The notes beneath the pieces were generated by a model. The model was given only the letters and a program-made list of their open reading frames with translations. It did not search any database and had not been told where the DNA came from. A DNA stretch of 12,271 bases, taken from contig DSDH01000268.1 of the NCBI GenBank assembly GCA_011055475.1, positions 1 to 12,271 on the forward strand, read 5' to 3'. The stretch comes from Phycisphaerales bacterium (GTDB taxonomy: Bacteria > Planctomycetota > Phycisphaerae > Sedimentisphaerales > Anaerohalosphaeraceae). Position numbers and translations under genes: made by a program. This document shows positions 5,117 to 12,271 of the stretch, piece by piece; position 1 is the first letter of the stretch, and each line of letters starts with the position of its first letter.

Positions 5117-8100
5117 ATGTCAACTCAGAACATCGTCCGAATTGTGTGCCTGTTGACCGTGCCCTGTGCCGCCTATGCGGCGTCGGCGGCCACCACCGTG
5201 AAAACCGTCGCTCTAACGGCCTACGACGTGGTTTACGATCCCTTTGGCCAGCGTCTGTACGCTGCTGTGGGTCAATCGGACGCGCAGTACCCCAACTGTG
5301 TGGTCAGGATCAACCCCCGGAACGCCACCGTTGAAAATGCCGTCTGGGCCGGCAGCGATCCGCGAAAACTGGCCATCTCCGATGACGGACAATACATTTA
5401 CATTGGGCTGAATGGCGCCGGTCGCGTGAGCCGCTACAATGTGGCGGCCGAAGTTATCGATCAGGACTTCTCGCTGGGCAGCGGTAGTTTCGGCACAACG
5501 TACGCGGAGGATATCGCCGTCCAGCCAGGCCGGCCCAGTGTAATCGCGGTATCGCGGTTCCGTAAGGGCGTCAGCCCGCGCCACGACGGCGTGGCCATTT
5601 ATGAAAACGGCGTGATGCGGCCTGAGAAAACCCGTGCGCATACCGGCGCCAATCGTATTGAGTTTTCCGACGATCCGCAGATCCTCTACGGCTACAACAA
5701 CGAAACGACCGGGTTCGGCGTGTATACGTTGGTGGTCAATGACGACGGGGTCGGCATTTCCGGCACATACACGGGGCTGATCTCGGGCTTCGGGGTGGAT
5801 ATCGCGTATGATGCGAATCGCCTGTACGCGACAAGCGGCCGGGTGATCGACACCGACACGATGCAATTCATCGGCCAATTCCCTTCGGGCGGGAAAGTCG
5901 CTCCCGATTCCAAGGTGGGGCGCACGTTCTTTATCACGAACTCGACCGTGACGGCTTATTATCAGGATACGTTCACCCTGGCCGGCCAGGTGACCTTGTC
6001 CGGGGTCTCCGGGTCTCCCGCGAACCTGATCCGCTGGGGAGCGGACGGGTTGGCCTTCAGCACTTCCGGTCATCAGGTGGTCATCGTGCAAACGGACCTT
6101 GTGCCATTGGCCGCTTTGGCCATCCTGGCGGTGGATCCCGCGGAGGATTTTGTAGTTTCGGGTGACGCCGGCGGACCGTTTGAGCCCGGCTCTCAGGTGT
6201 ACAGTCTCACAAACACGGGGGACGATACCTTGTTTTGGGGGGCGGCAGCCGATGCCGACTGGGTGTCGGTCACGCCGGAGGGAGGATTCCTGCCGCCTGG
6301 CGGATCGCTGAATCTGACGGTGAGCCTGACCGAGGCGGCGGCACTGTTGCCCAGCGGCGAATACGTCGCCACCGTGGGGCTGACGGACGTCACTCACGGG
6401 CAGGAAGGGGCGATTAATGTCGTACTCTCCGTACACACGACACCGCCGGTGTTGGAGGTAACGCCCTCGGAGGATTTCGCGGCATCGGGCGACCATGGCG
6501 GGCCGTTCGAGCCCCCGTCCAAGGTGTACGTCCTGACGAACCCAGGGGACGATACGCTGTTCTGGGGGGTGGTGGCCGACGCCGACTGGGTGTCGGTCGA
6601 GCCGCAGTGGGGACCGATACTGCCCGGAGGCTCGGCGAATCTGACGGTGAGCCTGACCGAGGCAGCGGCGTTGCTGCCCTATGGCGAGCACGTAGCCATA
6701 GTGAGCCTCACGGATATCACCCACGGTCAGGAAGCGGCGGTTCGCGTCGTGCTCTCCGTCGTCTTTCCACAGGGGGCGCTGGACGTGACGCCGGCGGAGG
6801 ATTTCGTAGCCTCGGCCATCCATGGCGGGCCGTTTGAGCCGACCTCGAAGGTCTACGTGCTGTCGAACACGGGTGGCTCGCCGCTGACGTGGAGCCTGGA
6901 AGGACTGCCGAGCTGGCTTTCGGCGGATGTGACCTCGGGCGGGCTCGATCCCCAACAAAGCGTGGAGGTGACGCTCAGCCTGACCGAAGAGGCCGAGACG
7001 ATGGCGGTCGGGTCTTACTCCCAGATGGTTGTCTTCAGGAACGTGACCACGCAGGAGGAGGCCCCGCGAGAGGTCCGTCTGGACATCCAGGCGCCTTTTG
7101 AGGAGCTGGCGCGTGGATACCGAAACAGCAACTTCAACCTGACTTACTCCAGTCTGCTCTTCCGGCCGGATGGGTCGTCGGGGTATTACACCGCCTGTCG
7201 GCAGGTGGACGTGCAACAGTTTCCGGTGGACCCGGCGGGGGGGACGCCTTTGGTCTTGTGGGACGACGATGCGGCGGAGGTGGTCCTGTCCGACGGGGCC
7301 ACGATCGACTTCTTCGGCCGGGAATATGACCGCGTGTATATCGGCAGCAATGGGTATCTCACGTTTGGGCAGGGGGACACCGCGGCGACGGCGTCATGGG
7401 ACAACCATTTCGCGCTGCCGCGGATCTCGGCCTTCTTCGCGGACCTGACGACGGTCGGGCCGGATCACGTCAGCTACCGGCAACTGGCCGACCGATTGGT
7501 GGTGACCTACAGCGACATGCGGCTGGCGGCCAACCGGGACAAGCACAACAACTTCCAGGTGGCCTTGTCGCTTCGTGATGGCAGCATTGAGATCACGTGG
7601 CTGCGGTGCGATGCGAACGATGAGATCGTCGTCGGGCTCTCGCGGGGGTACGGCGAGCAGACACGGTTCACACCCACCGACCTGAGCGCACTGACGGCGT
7701 GCTGCGAGTGCGGGGACCTGACGGGCGACGGCTTCGTCGGCCTGGCGGACTTGGAGGTGTTGGTGGACTGGTGGCTGACGGGCGATTGCGGCGTGCCGGG
7801 CTGGTGTGGCCGGGCCGACCTGGATCGGGATGGACAGGTGACAATGGCGGACCTGGCGATCATGGCCGGCGACTGGTGGCAGGGCGAGATCGGCTGGGGG
7901 CAACCGGTGCTCCTGAGCGAGCTGAACGAGGGGGACAATTTCGCCAGGGCCCCGGCCCTGACCGCGGATGAGCGGCTGATTGTCTTCATGCGCTTTGACC
8001 CGGTCTCCGGGTATAATCGCTTGTTCGAGGCCACGCGTGAAACACCCGATGAGCCCTTCACCAACGAGCGGAAAATCGACGAACTGGTGGCGACGGGCTA

Positions 8101-8725
8101 CAATATAGGGTTTCCTTGGGTTTCTCCGGATGGACTGTCCCTTTACTATTGGGAGAAGAACGCGCCGCCCGGTGTGCAGGGACCCGAGGAGATCAAGCTG
8201 GCCCGCCGGGACGATCCAAGCCGGCCGTGGCAGTATGTCCGCACGCTGACCGAGCTGAGCCCAAACGGTGAAGAGTGCAACGGGCCCGCCCTGACCGAGG
8301 ACGAGTTGACCATCGTCTTCTTCTCCTATCGGTCCGGGTCTGCGTATGATTTGTCGAACCTCTGGATGGCGACGCGCGACAGTGTTGATGAACCGTTTGC
8401 CTCTATTCGTCCTTTGGATGAGATCAACAGTAACCGGTACGAGAAAGGTCGGTACCTCTCACCCGATGGTTTGAAACTGCTCTTCAGTTCTAACCGGCGA
8501 TATGCGAGTTTGTACGATATGTATCAGGCCTCACGGTCGTCACTGGTCGAGCCTTTCGGCAACGTTGAGATCCTATCGGTCAACAGTGAGTCCAGTGGAG
8601 ATACGGACGCTTTCCTGTCATACGACGGCAAACGTCTTTATTTCACTCGGGGCCAGGGAGCCGGGCCGTATGGCGTGTACATGGCTCAATTCGAGCCAGT
8701 CACCAGGGAGTGCGTTCCTCGTTGA
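5117..8725 (+). CDS. Large secreted multidomain protein: propeller, three BACON-like repeats, internal dockerin, PD40-type propeller
   Basis: The 1202-residue protein starts at an ATG preceded by AGGAGG (5107-5112, a short 4-base spacing) and has a signal peptide (MSTQNIVRIV, hydrophobic LLTVPCAAYA, cleavage near AYAASAA). Domains in order: residues 30-330, a YncE/YVTN-like beta propeller (repeats such as DPFGQRLYAA, ISDDGQYIYIG, YDANRLYATS); 338-657, three BACON-like immunoglobulin-type repeats with a 109-residue period; 660-860, a nidogen-like globular domain (VYIGSNGYLTFGQGD, SAFFADL, NNFQVAL); 862-922, a dockerin-type module with two calcium loops (D867-x-T-G-D871-G...D878 and D901-x-D903-x-D905-G...D912); 930-1195, PD40/WD40-like propeller repeats (APALTADERLIVF, WVSPDGLSLYY, YLSPDGLKLLFSS, FLSYDGKRLYFTR). 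It should be exported and act in the envelope or outside the cell, probably in binding rather than catalysis; no catalytic site is evident. The long leader upstream suggests regulation. Function is unknown. Confidence 0.9.
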   Translation: MSTQNIVRIVCLLTVPCAAYAASAATTVKTVALTAYDVVYDPFGQRLYAAVGQSDAQYPNCVVRINPRNATVENAVWAGSDPRKLAISDDGQYIYIGLNGAGRVSRYNVAAEVIDQDFSLGSGSFGTTYAEDIAVQPGRPSVIAVSRFRKGVSPRHDGVAIYENGVMRPEKTRAHTGANRIEFSDDPQILYGYNNETTGFGVYTLVVNDDGVGISGTYTGLISGFGVDIAYDANRLYATSGRVIDTDTMQFIGQFPSGGKVAPDSKVGRTFFITNSTVTAYYQDTFTLAGQVTLSGVSGSPANLIRWGADGLAFSTSGHQVVIVQTDLVPLAALAILAVDPAEDFVVSGDAGGPFEPGSQVYSLTNTGDDTLFWGAAADADWVSVTPEGGFLPPGGSLNLTVSLTEAAALLPSGEYVATVGLTDVTHGQEGAINVVLSVHTTPPVLEVTPSEDFAASGDHGGPFEPPSKVYVLTNPGDDTLFWGVVADADWVSVEPQWGPILPGGSANLTVSLTEAAALLPYGEHVAIVSLTDITHGQEAAVRVVLSVVFPQGALDVTPAEDFVASAIHGGPFEPTSKVYVLSNTGGSPLTWSLEGLPSWLSADVTSGGLDPQQSVEVTLSLTEEAETMAVGSYSQMVVFRNVTTQEEAPREVRLDIQAPFEELARGYRNSNFNLTYSSLLFRPDGSSGYYTACRQVDVQQFPVDPAGGTPLVLWDDDAAEVVLSDGATIDFFGREYDRVYIGSNGYLTFGQGDTAATASWDNHFALPRISAFFADLTTVGPDHVSYRQLADRLVVTYSDMRLAANRDKHNNFQVALSLRDGSIEITWLRCDANDEIVVGLSRGYGEQTRFTPTDLSALTACCECGDLTGDGFVGLADLEVLVDWWLTGDCGVPGWCGRADLDRDGQVTMADLAIMAGDWWQGEIGWGQPVLLSELNEGDNFARAPALTADERLIVFMRFDPVSGYNRLFEATRETPDEPFTNERKIDELVATGYNIGFPWVSPDGLSLYYWEKNAPPGVQGPEEIKLARRDDPSRPWQYVRTLTELSPNGEECNGPALTEDELTIVFFSYRSGSAYDLSNLWMATRDSVDEPFASIRPLDEINSNRYEKGRYLSPDGLKLLFSSNRRYASLYDMYQASRSSLVEPFGNVEILSVNSESSGDTDAFLSYDGKRLYFTRGQGAGPYGVYMAQFEPVTRECVPR
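6131..7087 (+). repeat. Three tandem 327-base repeats encoding BACON-like domains
   Basis: Repeat units begin at about 6131, 6458 and 6785 (residues 339, 448 and 557). Each carries V-x-P-x-EDF, GGPFEP and SxVYxLxNxG near its start. Units one and two are close copies: a 26-base stretch at 6311-6336 recurs unchanged at 6638-6663, exactly 327 bases later. Unit three is more diverged. This suggests a recent duplication of the first two units, or ongoing recombination between them. Confidence 0.85.
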
Positions 8726-8726
8726 C

Positions 8727-8753
8727 CTGAAATCCTACGTCGTGCTGTTTCAG
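8727..8753. terminator. Possible bidirectional terminator hairpin between convergent genes
   Basis: CTGAAA (8727-8732) and TTTCAG (8748-8753) can pair across a 15-base loop within the 33-base gap between the tail-to-tail genes ending at 8725 and 8759. There is no T tract on either side and the loop is long, so this is weak evidence. Confidence 0.22.
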
Positions 8754-8758
8754 AGTAT

Positions 8759-11194
8759 CTAATACCAGACAGGCCAGAACGCCGTGTAGTCGAATTGGAC
8801 GGTGGCGCGGCAGGGGGTGTCGGTTCGGGCGCGGACCCAGTGGGCGCTGTAGCCCTTGGGGAAGGTATGTTGCACGGTCCGGCCGGGCGGCACGGTGAAG
8901 GTCTGGTATGCGTGCCACGAGTCATCGGCCAGGACGTCCACCTCAAGCGTCATCCGGACAGGCGTGTCGGCATCGTGTGACATCTCCACCGTTTTGCGGT
9001 CGTAGCCGGTCATCAGGTACGGGTCGGAGGGCGTCTCGGCGGCGACGGGGCTGTTCATCCACGGGCCGCCCGTGCCGCGGGGCGGGCCGAACCGCCACAG
9101 GTCATCCACGTTGCCGAACCACAGGGCCGCCCGGCCATCGTCGCCACGGACGATGTGCTCGCCCGACGGGGCATCGGCCCGGATGCCGGCCAGTACGAGC
9201 ATGCCGCGCCACGAGCAGAAATCGTGGATGCGGCGGTTGTGCGTGCAGACGGGGCGGATCCTGGCCAAGCCGCCGGATGCCGGGCGGGGCAGCTCGTAGA
9301 ACGTCCCGTGGACGTTCATCAGGCCCCGTTCGGTGACGACCTCGCGGATGCCGCGGGGCCAGGCCGAGGCGATCGGCTCATCGAAGGCCGCCGTCCCACG
9401 GGGCAGCCGCCGGCGTCGGCCCTGGCCGTCCATGACGATCACGGAGGCCGCGTCGATGGTGAAATCCTGCGTCGTCGCGGCCGTCGAGCGCAGCCACGTC
9501 TCGGCGGAGGCGTCCGCGACGCGACGCAGATTCATCTCCTGGCCGATCTCGTAATAACCGGCGCCCGTGATGCGTCCGCTTGCGTCCAGAATATCCGCGG
9601 CCAAGTGCAGCGTGAGATCGTCGGTATTGCGGGGCCGGATCAGGCCCCGGGACCAGGCGCCCGGCCCATCGGCCGGCGCCAGGCCGGCGATCAACGCGGT
9701 CCGTGCTGCGGCGGGGCGGTTGGCCACGTGGAAACAGGCCGTTACATCGGGTGCATCCCGGTCGATCCGCAGGCGCATCCACTCGGCCCGTACCGATGCG
9801 TCAAGAATCACAAAGGCATACCCTTGGGCCGGAACCTCAACCTCGCGGTGTACTTCCCAGTGGCCGGAGCCGTCGGCATCGATCTCGAGCGTGAACGCGA
9901 CCTGGCCTGATGCCCCGTGGGCAAGGTGGACGGTCCGCTCGGCAAAGCCGGCGATGAGGAACGGCTCGGAGGGCGCTTCGGCCCGGACGGTCTCGTGGGC
10001 CCAGACGCTGCCGTAGCCCGTGGCCGGGCCCAACTCGCCGAGCGTCCGGCGGTCGGCGAACCACAGATTCGACTGGTTGCGGCCCAGGAGGGGGTTGTCG
10101 AACGGCGAGGCATCGTTGCACGCGAACACGAGCCGGTCACCCCAGGCCGCGAAATCGACCACCATCTTGAGAAACGTGCTGATCGGGCGGATCCCCGCCG
10201 CGTGCTCGTGGTCGAACGTGGGCGGAAAGTCGTAAAACATCCCGTGCATGTCCATCAGCCAGGGGCCGTCGCCGATGTCGCGGATGCGGGGCCACTCGGT
10301 GAACCAGCCGTGGTCGGCATCGTGCGTGAAGCTGGCCTTGGGCAGGCGGTATCGCGTCCAGCGTCCGCCCTTGTCGCAGACGCTCAGCAACACGCTCTTG
10401 GCGTCCCAGCCGACGGCCCAGACCGGGTCGTCGGGGCCCTGCACGCCGCGAAGGCCGCCCGGGCCGGCGACGTCGGTGTACTTGTTGCGGTCGACAAGCG
10501 TCCAGACCTCCGGCGTGCCGGGATCGCCCTGGCCGGTCCACTCGACCAGAGCGCCGCCATGGCCATTGTTAGACGCGATCAGGCGGCCTTGGCCCGTGTA
10601 GGCGCCCTTGCCGTGATCGCCGGGCCAGAGATCGCCGCCGCCGGCGTTGCGGTCGAGGTGCAACGTGGTGACCTCCAGCGTGTGCACGTCAACCTCGTAC
10701 AGGCCCTCCTCCATCGTCACGAAGTACACCTTGTCGGCCGGATCGGTCAGGTGGCGTACGGTGGCGTTCATGCGGCCGGGCATCTCGGCAAAGGGAATCG
10801 TGCGAACGCGGCCGTCGGCGTCGATCAGGTGCGAGCCGATGATCAACTGGTTCGACTCGGGGTGGATCATGCGGTTGGCGGGGGTGCCGCCGACGCTTTC
10901 CGAGCGGACGGTCGCATTCAGGTCGACATCCAACTGAAAGAGCTTGTCATCACTGCCAAAGGGCATGTGGGCCGAGTAGGTCACGTACCACAAGGAGCCC
11001 GCCCAGGGGACGACCGCGCCGATGCCGCACTCGGTGTCCCGCCCGTTGCTGACGGCCAGGTGCGGATAAATCCCGCTGAAACAGGGCCGTTCATCAGTGG
11101 TCCTGTCGCCCGTGGCCGCGCCCGCCACCCCGACGGCCAAAGCCCAGGTTGCCATGTAGGCCATCGCCGTTCTTGCCGAATCACGTCGCCGCAT
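8759..11194 (-). CDS. Large secreted protein of unknown function with internal duplication
   Basis: The 811-residue protein starts at an ATG (11194) with GGGAGAG about 7 bases upstream (complement of 11201-11207). Residues 1-27 form a signal peptide (MRRRDSARTA, then a hydrophobic MAYMATWALAVGVAGAA). Residues 40-300 have short propeller-like strands with periodic G-x-L-W/Y-x-V patterns (AGSLWYVTY, DKVYFVTMEEGLYEVDV, DPVWAVGWD). Two long segments then repeat. Copy A (about 301-492) runs WPRIRDIG, MHGMFYDFP, FAAWGDRLVFA, NLWFADRRTL, APSEPFLIAGF and ACFHV. Copy B (about 612-803) runs WPRGIREV, VHGTFYELP, FCSWRGMLVLAG, ALWFGNVDDL, TPSDPYLMTGY and CRATVQFDY. I recognise no named family, no catalytic motif and no membrane anchor apart from the signal sequence. 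Similar long proteins occur in Planctomycetota and related groups as hypothetical proteins (recollection, not a search). A glycan-related role is possible. Confidence 0.85.
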   Translation of the reverse strand: MRRRDSARTAMAYMATWALAVGVAGAATGDRTTDERPCFSGIYPHLAVSNGRDTECGIGAVVPWAGSLWYVTYSAHMPFGSDDKLFQLDVDLNATVRSESVGGTPANRMIHPESNQLIIGSHLIDADGRVRTIPFAEMPGRMNATVRHLTDPADKVYFVTMEEGLYEVDVHTLEVTTLHLDRNAGGGDLWPGDHGKGAYTGQGRLIASNNGHGGALVEWTGQGDPGTPEVWTLVDRNKYTDVAGPGGLRGVQGPDDPVWAVGWDAKSVLLSVCDKGGRWTRYRLPKASFTHDADHGWFTEWPRIRDIGDGPWLMDMHGMFYDFPPTFDHEHAAGIRPISTFLKMVVDFAAWGDRLVFACNDASPFDNPLLGRNQSNLWFADRRTLGELGPATGYGSVWAHETVRAEAPSEPFLIAGFAERTVHLAHGASGQVAFTLEIDADGSGHWEVHREVEVPAQGYAFVILDASVRAEWMRLRIDRDAPDVTACFHVANRPAAARTALIAGLAPADGPGAWSRGLIRPRNTDDLTLHLAADILDASGRITGAGYYEIGQEMNLRRVADASAETWLRSTAATTQDFTIDAASVIVMDGQGRRRRLPRGTAAFDEPIASAWPRGIREVVTERGLMNVHGTFYELPRPASGGLARIRPVCTHNRRIHDFCSWRGMLVLAGIRADAPSGEHIVRGDDGRAALWFGNVDDLWRFGPPRGTGGPWMNSPVAAETPSDPYLMTGYDRKTVEMSHDADTPVRMTLEVDVLADDSWHAYQTFTVPPGRTVQHTFPKGYSAHWVRARTDTPCRATVQFDYTAFWPVWY

Positions 11195-11361
11195 ACCTAT
11201 CTCTCCCGCTTCGCCCGTTCGTCAGGGACCGCCCGCCATCCGTGCCGAATCACCCCATGGCCCCATCATAGCAGCGCAGGCCCCTCACGCGTACCCCGTT
11301 GGCCGGACGTTTCAGGAGTCCTGCGTCCGATGCGGGGGTTCGTGCCTCTTGCCGACGGCGC

Positions 11362-11389
11362 GGCCCTGCACGTGTGGACGTGCCAGGCC
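11362..11389 (-). terminator. Strong hairpin downstream of the prepilin-like gene, no T tract
   Basis: On the minus strand, 22 bases past the stop codon, 12-base arms pair except for a two-base mismatch (GGCC and GCACGT blocks on each side, loop CCAC). The stem is GC-rich and stable. No run of T follows, so it may end or protect the transcript of the gene at 11411-12160 rather than act as a classical intrinsic terminator. Confidence 0.4.
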
Positions 11390-11410
11390 GCCGGGAGCAG
11401 ACCGAGCATG

Positions 11411-12160
11411 TTATCGCAGGTCGTAGGCCCGGTTGTCGGGTGAGAGGAAGCCCGTGTCGTCGGTGATGTTGGCCTGCTCGACCGGGTCGGTCTCGGTGTA
11501 GCGGTCCTGGACGGCGCCGACGTGCCCATCACAGTAGGCCACGTTGGTGCGTTGCAGGTGGCGATAGGCCTGGGTGCCGGCGCTGCGCCCAACGAACTGG
11601 TCGCCGTCGCTGGGCCAGGGGGCCCGCATGAGCTTGTTGGCCCCCCCCGCGTAGCCGCCGTCGCCGAACAGGGCGCATCCGGCGGGCTGAAGCACCTGCC
11701 AGACGCAGGCCGGCTCGGTCGTCGCCTCGCCGCTGCCGTGCCCGATGTAGCTGGTGTTGTAATTGTAGCCGGTGTAGGGATCGGCCAGCCAGTTGGCCTG
11801 TCCGTGGAAGGAGGGGCACTGCTGGACCTGTGCAATCGTCTCACCCTGCCAGAGCGTGCCGGGTGTGATCCGCACCTCGCCGGTGGAATGATCCTTGATC
11901 GTGGTGAAATCCCACGCCCGAAAGATTACCTGCTGCTCGCCGAACACGTAGTCGTAGGCCTTCGGGTAGCTTCCCCCGTTGTCCTCGACGTACACCTGGG
12001 CGGCCAGGGCGAGCTGTCGCAGGTTGCCGCGACAGACCACACCGCGGCCCTGTCGCCGCGCCCGGTTCAGCGAGGGTGTCAGCACGGCCGTCATCGTCGC
12101 CACGACCGCCACGACGACCAGCATCTCCACCAGCGAGAAGGCCCGCGTCCGGGTCCGCAT
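11411..12160 (-). CDS. Prepilin-like protein with N-terminal methylation motif and H-X9-DG motif
   Basis: The protein is 249 residues from the ATG at 12160. GGGAG (complement of 12169-12173) lies 8 bases upstream and excludes the longer GTG start at 12175. The N terminus RTRAFSLVEMLVVVAVV is a type IV prepilin signal: cleavage after Ala7, Phe8 as the methylated residue, Glu12 at position +5, then one hydrophobic membrane helix to about residue 30. Residues 201-212 match the H-X9-DG signature of planctomycete, lentisphaerian and verrucomicrobial pseudopilins: His201, nine residues, Asp211-Gly212 in NVAYCDGH. Such proteins are processed by a prepilin peptidase and sit in the inner membrane with a periplasmic globular domain. 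They occur in very large paralogous families, and their role, perhaps in secretion or uptake of polysaccharide, is unsettled. The start overlaps the stop of the upstream dockerin gene (TGATG), indicating co-translation. Confidence 0.92.
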   Translation of the reverse strand: MRTRTRAFSLVEMLVVVAVVATMTAVLTPSLNRARRQGRGVVCRGNLRQLALAAQVYVEDNGGSYPKAYDYVFGEQQVIFRAWDFTTIKDHSTGEVRITPGTLWQGETIAQVQQCPSFHGQANWLADPYTGYNYNTSYIGHGSGEATTEPACVWQVLQPAGCALFGDGGYAGGANKLMRAPWPSDGDQFVGRSAGTQAYRHLQRTNVAYCDGHVGAVQDRYTETDPVEQANITDDTGFLSPDNRAYDLR

Positions 12161-12271
12161 CAGTCGCACTCCCACGTACAGGCCAGCCAGTTTGCCGCCA
12201 GCACCGCCAGGTCGGCCAGATCGACGCGGCAGTCCTCGTTCACGTCGCCCGGCGGGTACGGGTGCTTGTAG
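12160..12271 (-). CDS. Dockerin-domain protein, C-terminal fragment (5' end outside the window)
   Basis: The reading frame on the minus strand is open from the window edge to a TGA at 12162-12160 and gives 36 residues. They contain the calcium loop DVNEDCRVDLAD followed by LAVLAANWL, a dockerin-type half-module of the planctomycete style, and end CTWECD. The loop has D, N and D at positions 1, 3 and 5 and D at position 12, as needed for calcium binding. The visible C terminus is thus a dockerin; the rest of the protein, probably a secreted enzyme or binding protein, lies beyond the window. Its stop shares the A with the ATG of the prepilin-like gene. Confidence 0.8.
   Translation of the reverse strand, partial: YKHPYPPGDVNEDCRVDLADLAVLAANWLACTWECD
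12169..12173 (-). promoter_or_regulatory. Shine-Dalgarno GGGAG inside the dockerin gene, setting the prepilin start
   Basis: The complement of CTCCC gives GGGAG with an 8-base spacer to the ATG at 12160. It lies within the last codons of the dockerin gene, so the two are likely translated from one transcript. Confidence 0.6.

Noticed and set aside
5213..7216. 667-codon open frame on the minus strand opposite the large secreted protein
   Set aside because: It is antisense to a gene with clear domains, is rich in Arg, His and Gly, and has no recognisable domain. It is a by-product of GC-rich codon use.
11265..11270. TATGAT -10-like box on the minus strand before the 811-residue gene
   Set aside because: No acceptable -35 hexamer at 16-18 bases upstream; a single hexamer is not enough.
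9917..11443. 508-codon open frame on the plus strand opposite the 811-residue gene
   Set aside because: Shadow of the minus-strand gene, which has a signal peptide, ribosome binding site and internal repeats; the plus-strand product has no domain.

Overview
The window looks like GC-rich DNA from a member of the Planctomycetota, probably Phycisphaerae or a close relative in the PVC group. This is inferred from protein content: two dockerin-type calcium-loop modules of the 'ADLAVLAANWL' style, a prepilin-like protein with the H-X9-DG motif, a Gfo/Idh/MocA oxidoreductase beside a DUF6807 (so-called PmoA) protein, and very large secreted propeller proteins. No ribosomal RNA, tRNA, transposase, integrase or CRISPR array is visible, so assignment below phylum is a guess.

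Layout, left to right. (1) Positions 2-2138, plus strand: the 3' part of an NAD(P)-dependent Gfo/Idh/MocA oxidoreductase with the putative C-terminal domain of PF16490 type, then a secreted DUF6807 protein. Both families are common in sugar and glycan catabolic loci of this group. (2) Positions 2300-4390, plus strand: a double-GNAT-fold acyltransferase directly abutting (TAG|GTG) a NodB-type polysaccharide deacetylase of the kind found in exopolysaccharide gene sets. (3) Positions 4391-5116: 726 bases without a previously obvious gene. It holds a near-consensus sigma-70 promoter (TTGACA, 17 bases, TACAAT), a short ORF of 51 codons with a perfect AGGAGG and a signal-peptide-like start, a 16-base perfect palindrome and a hairpin next to the next ribosome binding site. 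(4) Positions 5117-8725, plus strand: a 1202-residue secreted multidomain protein (propeller, three BACON-like repeats, a nidogen-like globular domain, an internal dockerin-type module and a C-terminal PD40-type propeller). (5) Positions 8759-11194, minus strand, tail to tail with the former: an 811-residue secreted protein of unknown function containing an internal duplication. (6) Positions 11411-12271, minus strand: a prepilin-like H-X9-DG protein whose start overlaps the stop of a truncated dockerin-containing gene (TGATG).

How they may work together: almost everything after position 4390 appears to be exported or envelope-bound, and the two dockerin modules suggest cell-surface or extracellular assembly. 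No cohesin domain is visible here, so the binding partner is unknown. The left half could process sugars and decorate surface polysaccharide. Nothing in the sequence ties the left and right halves into one pathway.

The most interesting parts are the complex leader before the 1202-residue protein, including its candidate 51-residue secreted peptide, the duplicated 811-residue protein, and the coupling of a dockerin gene to a pseudopilin gene.
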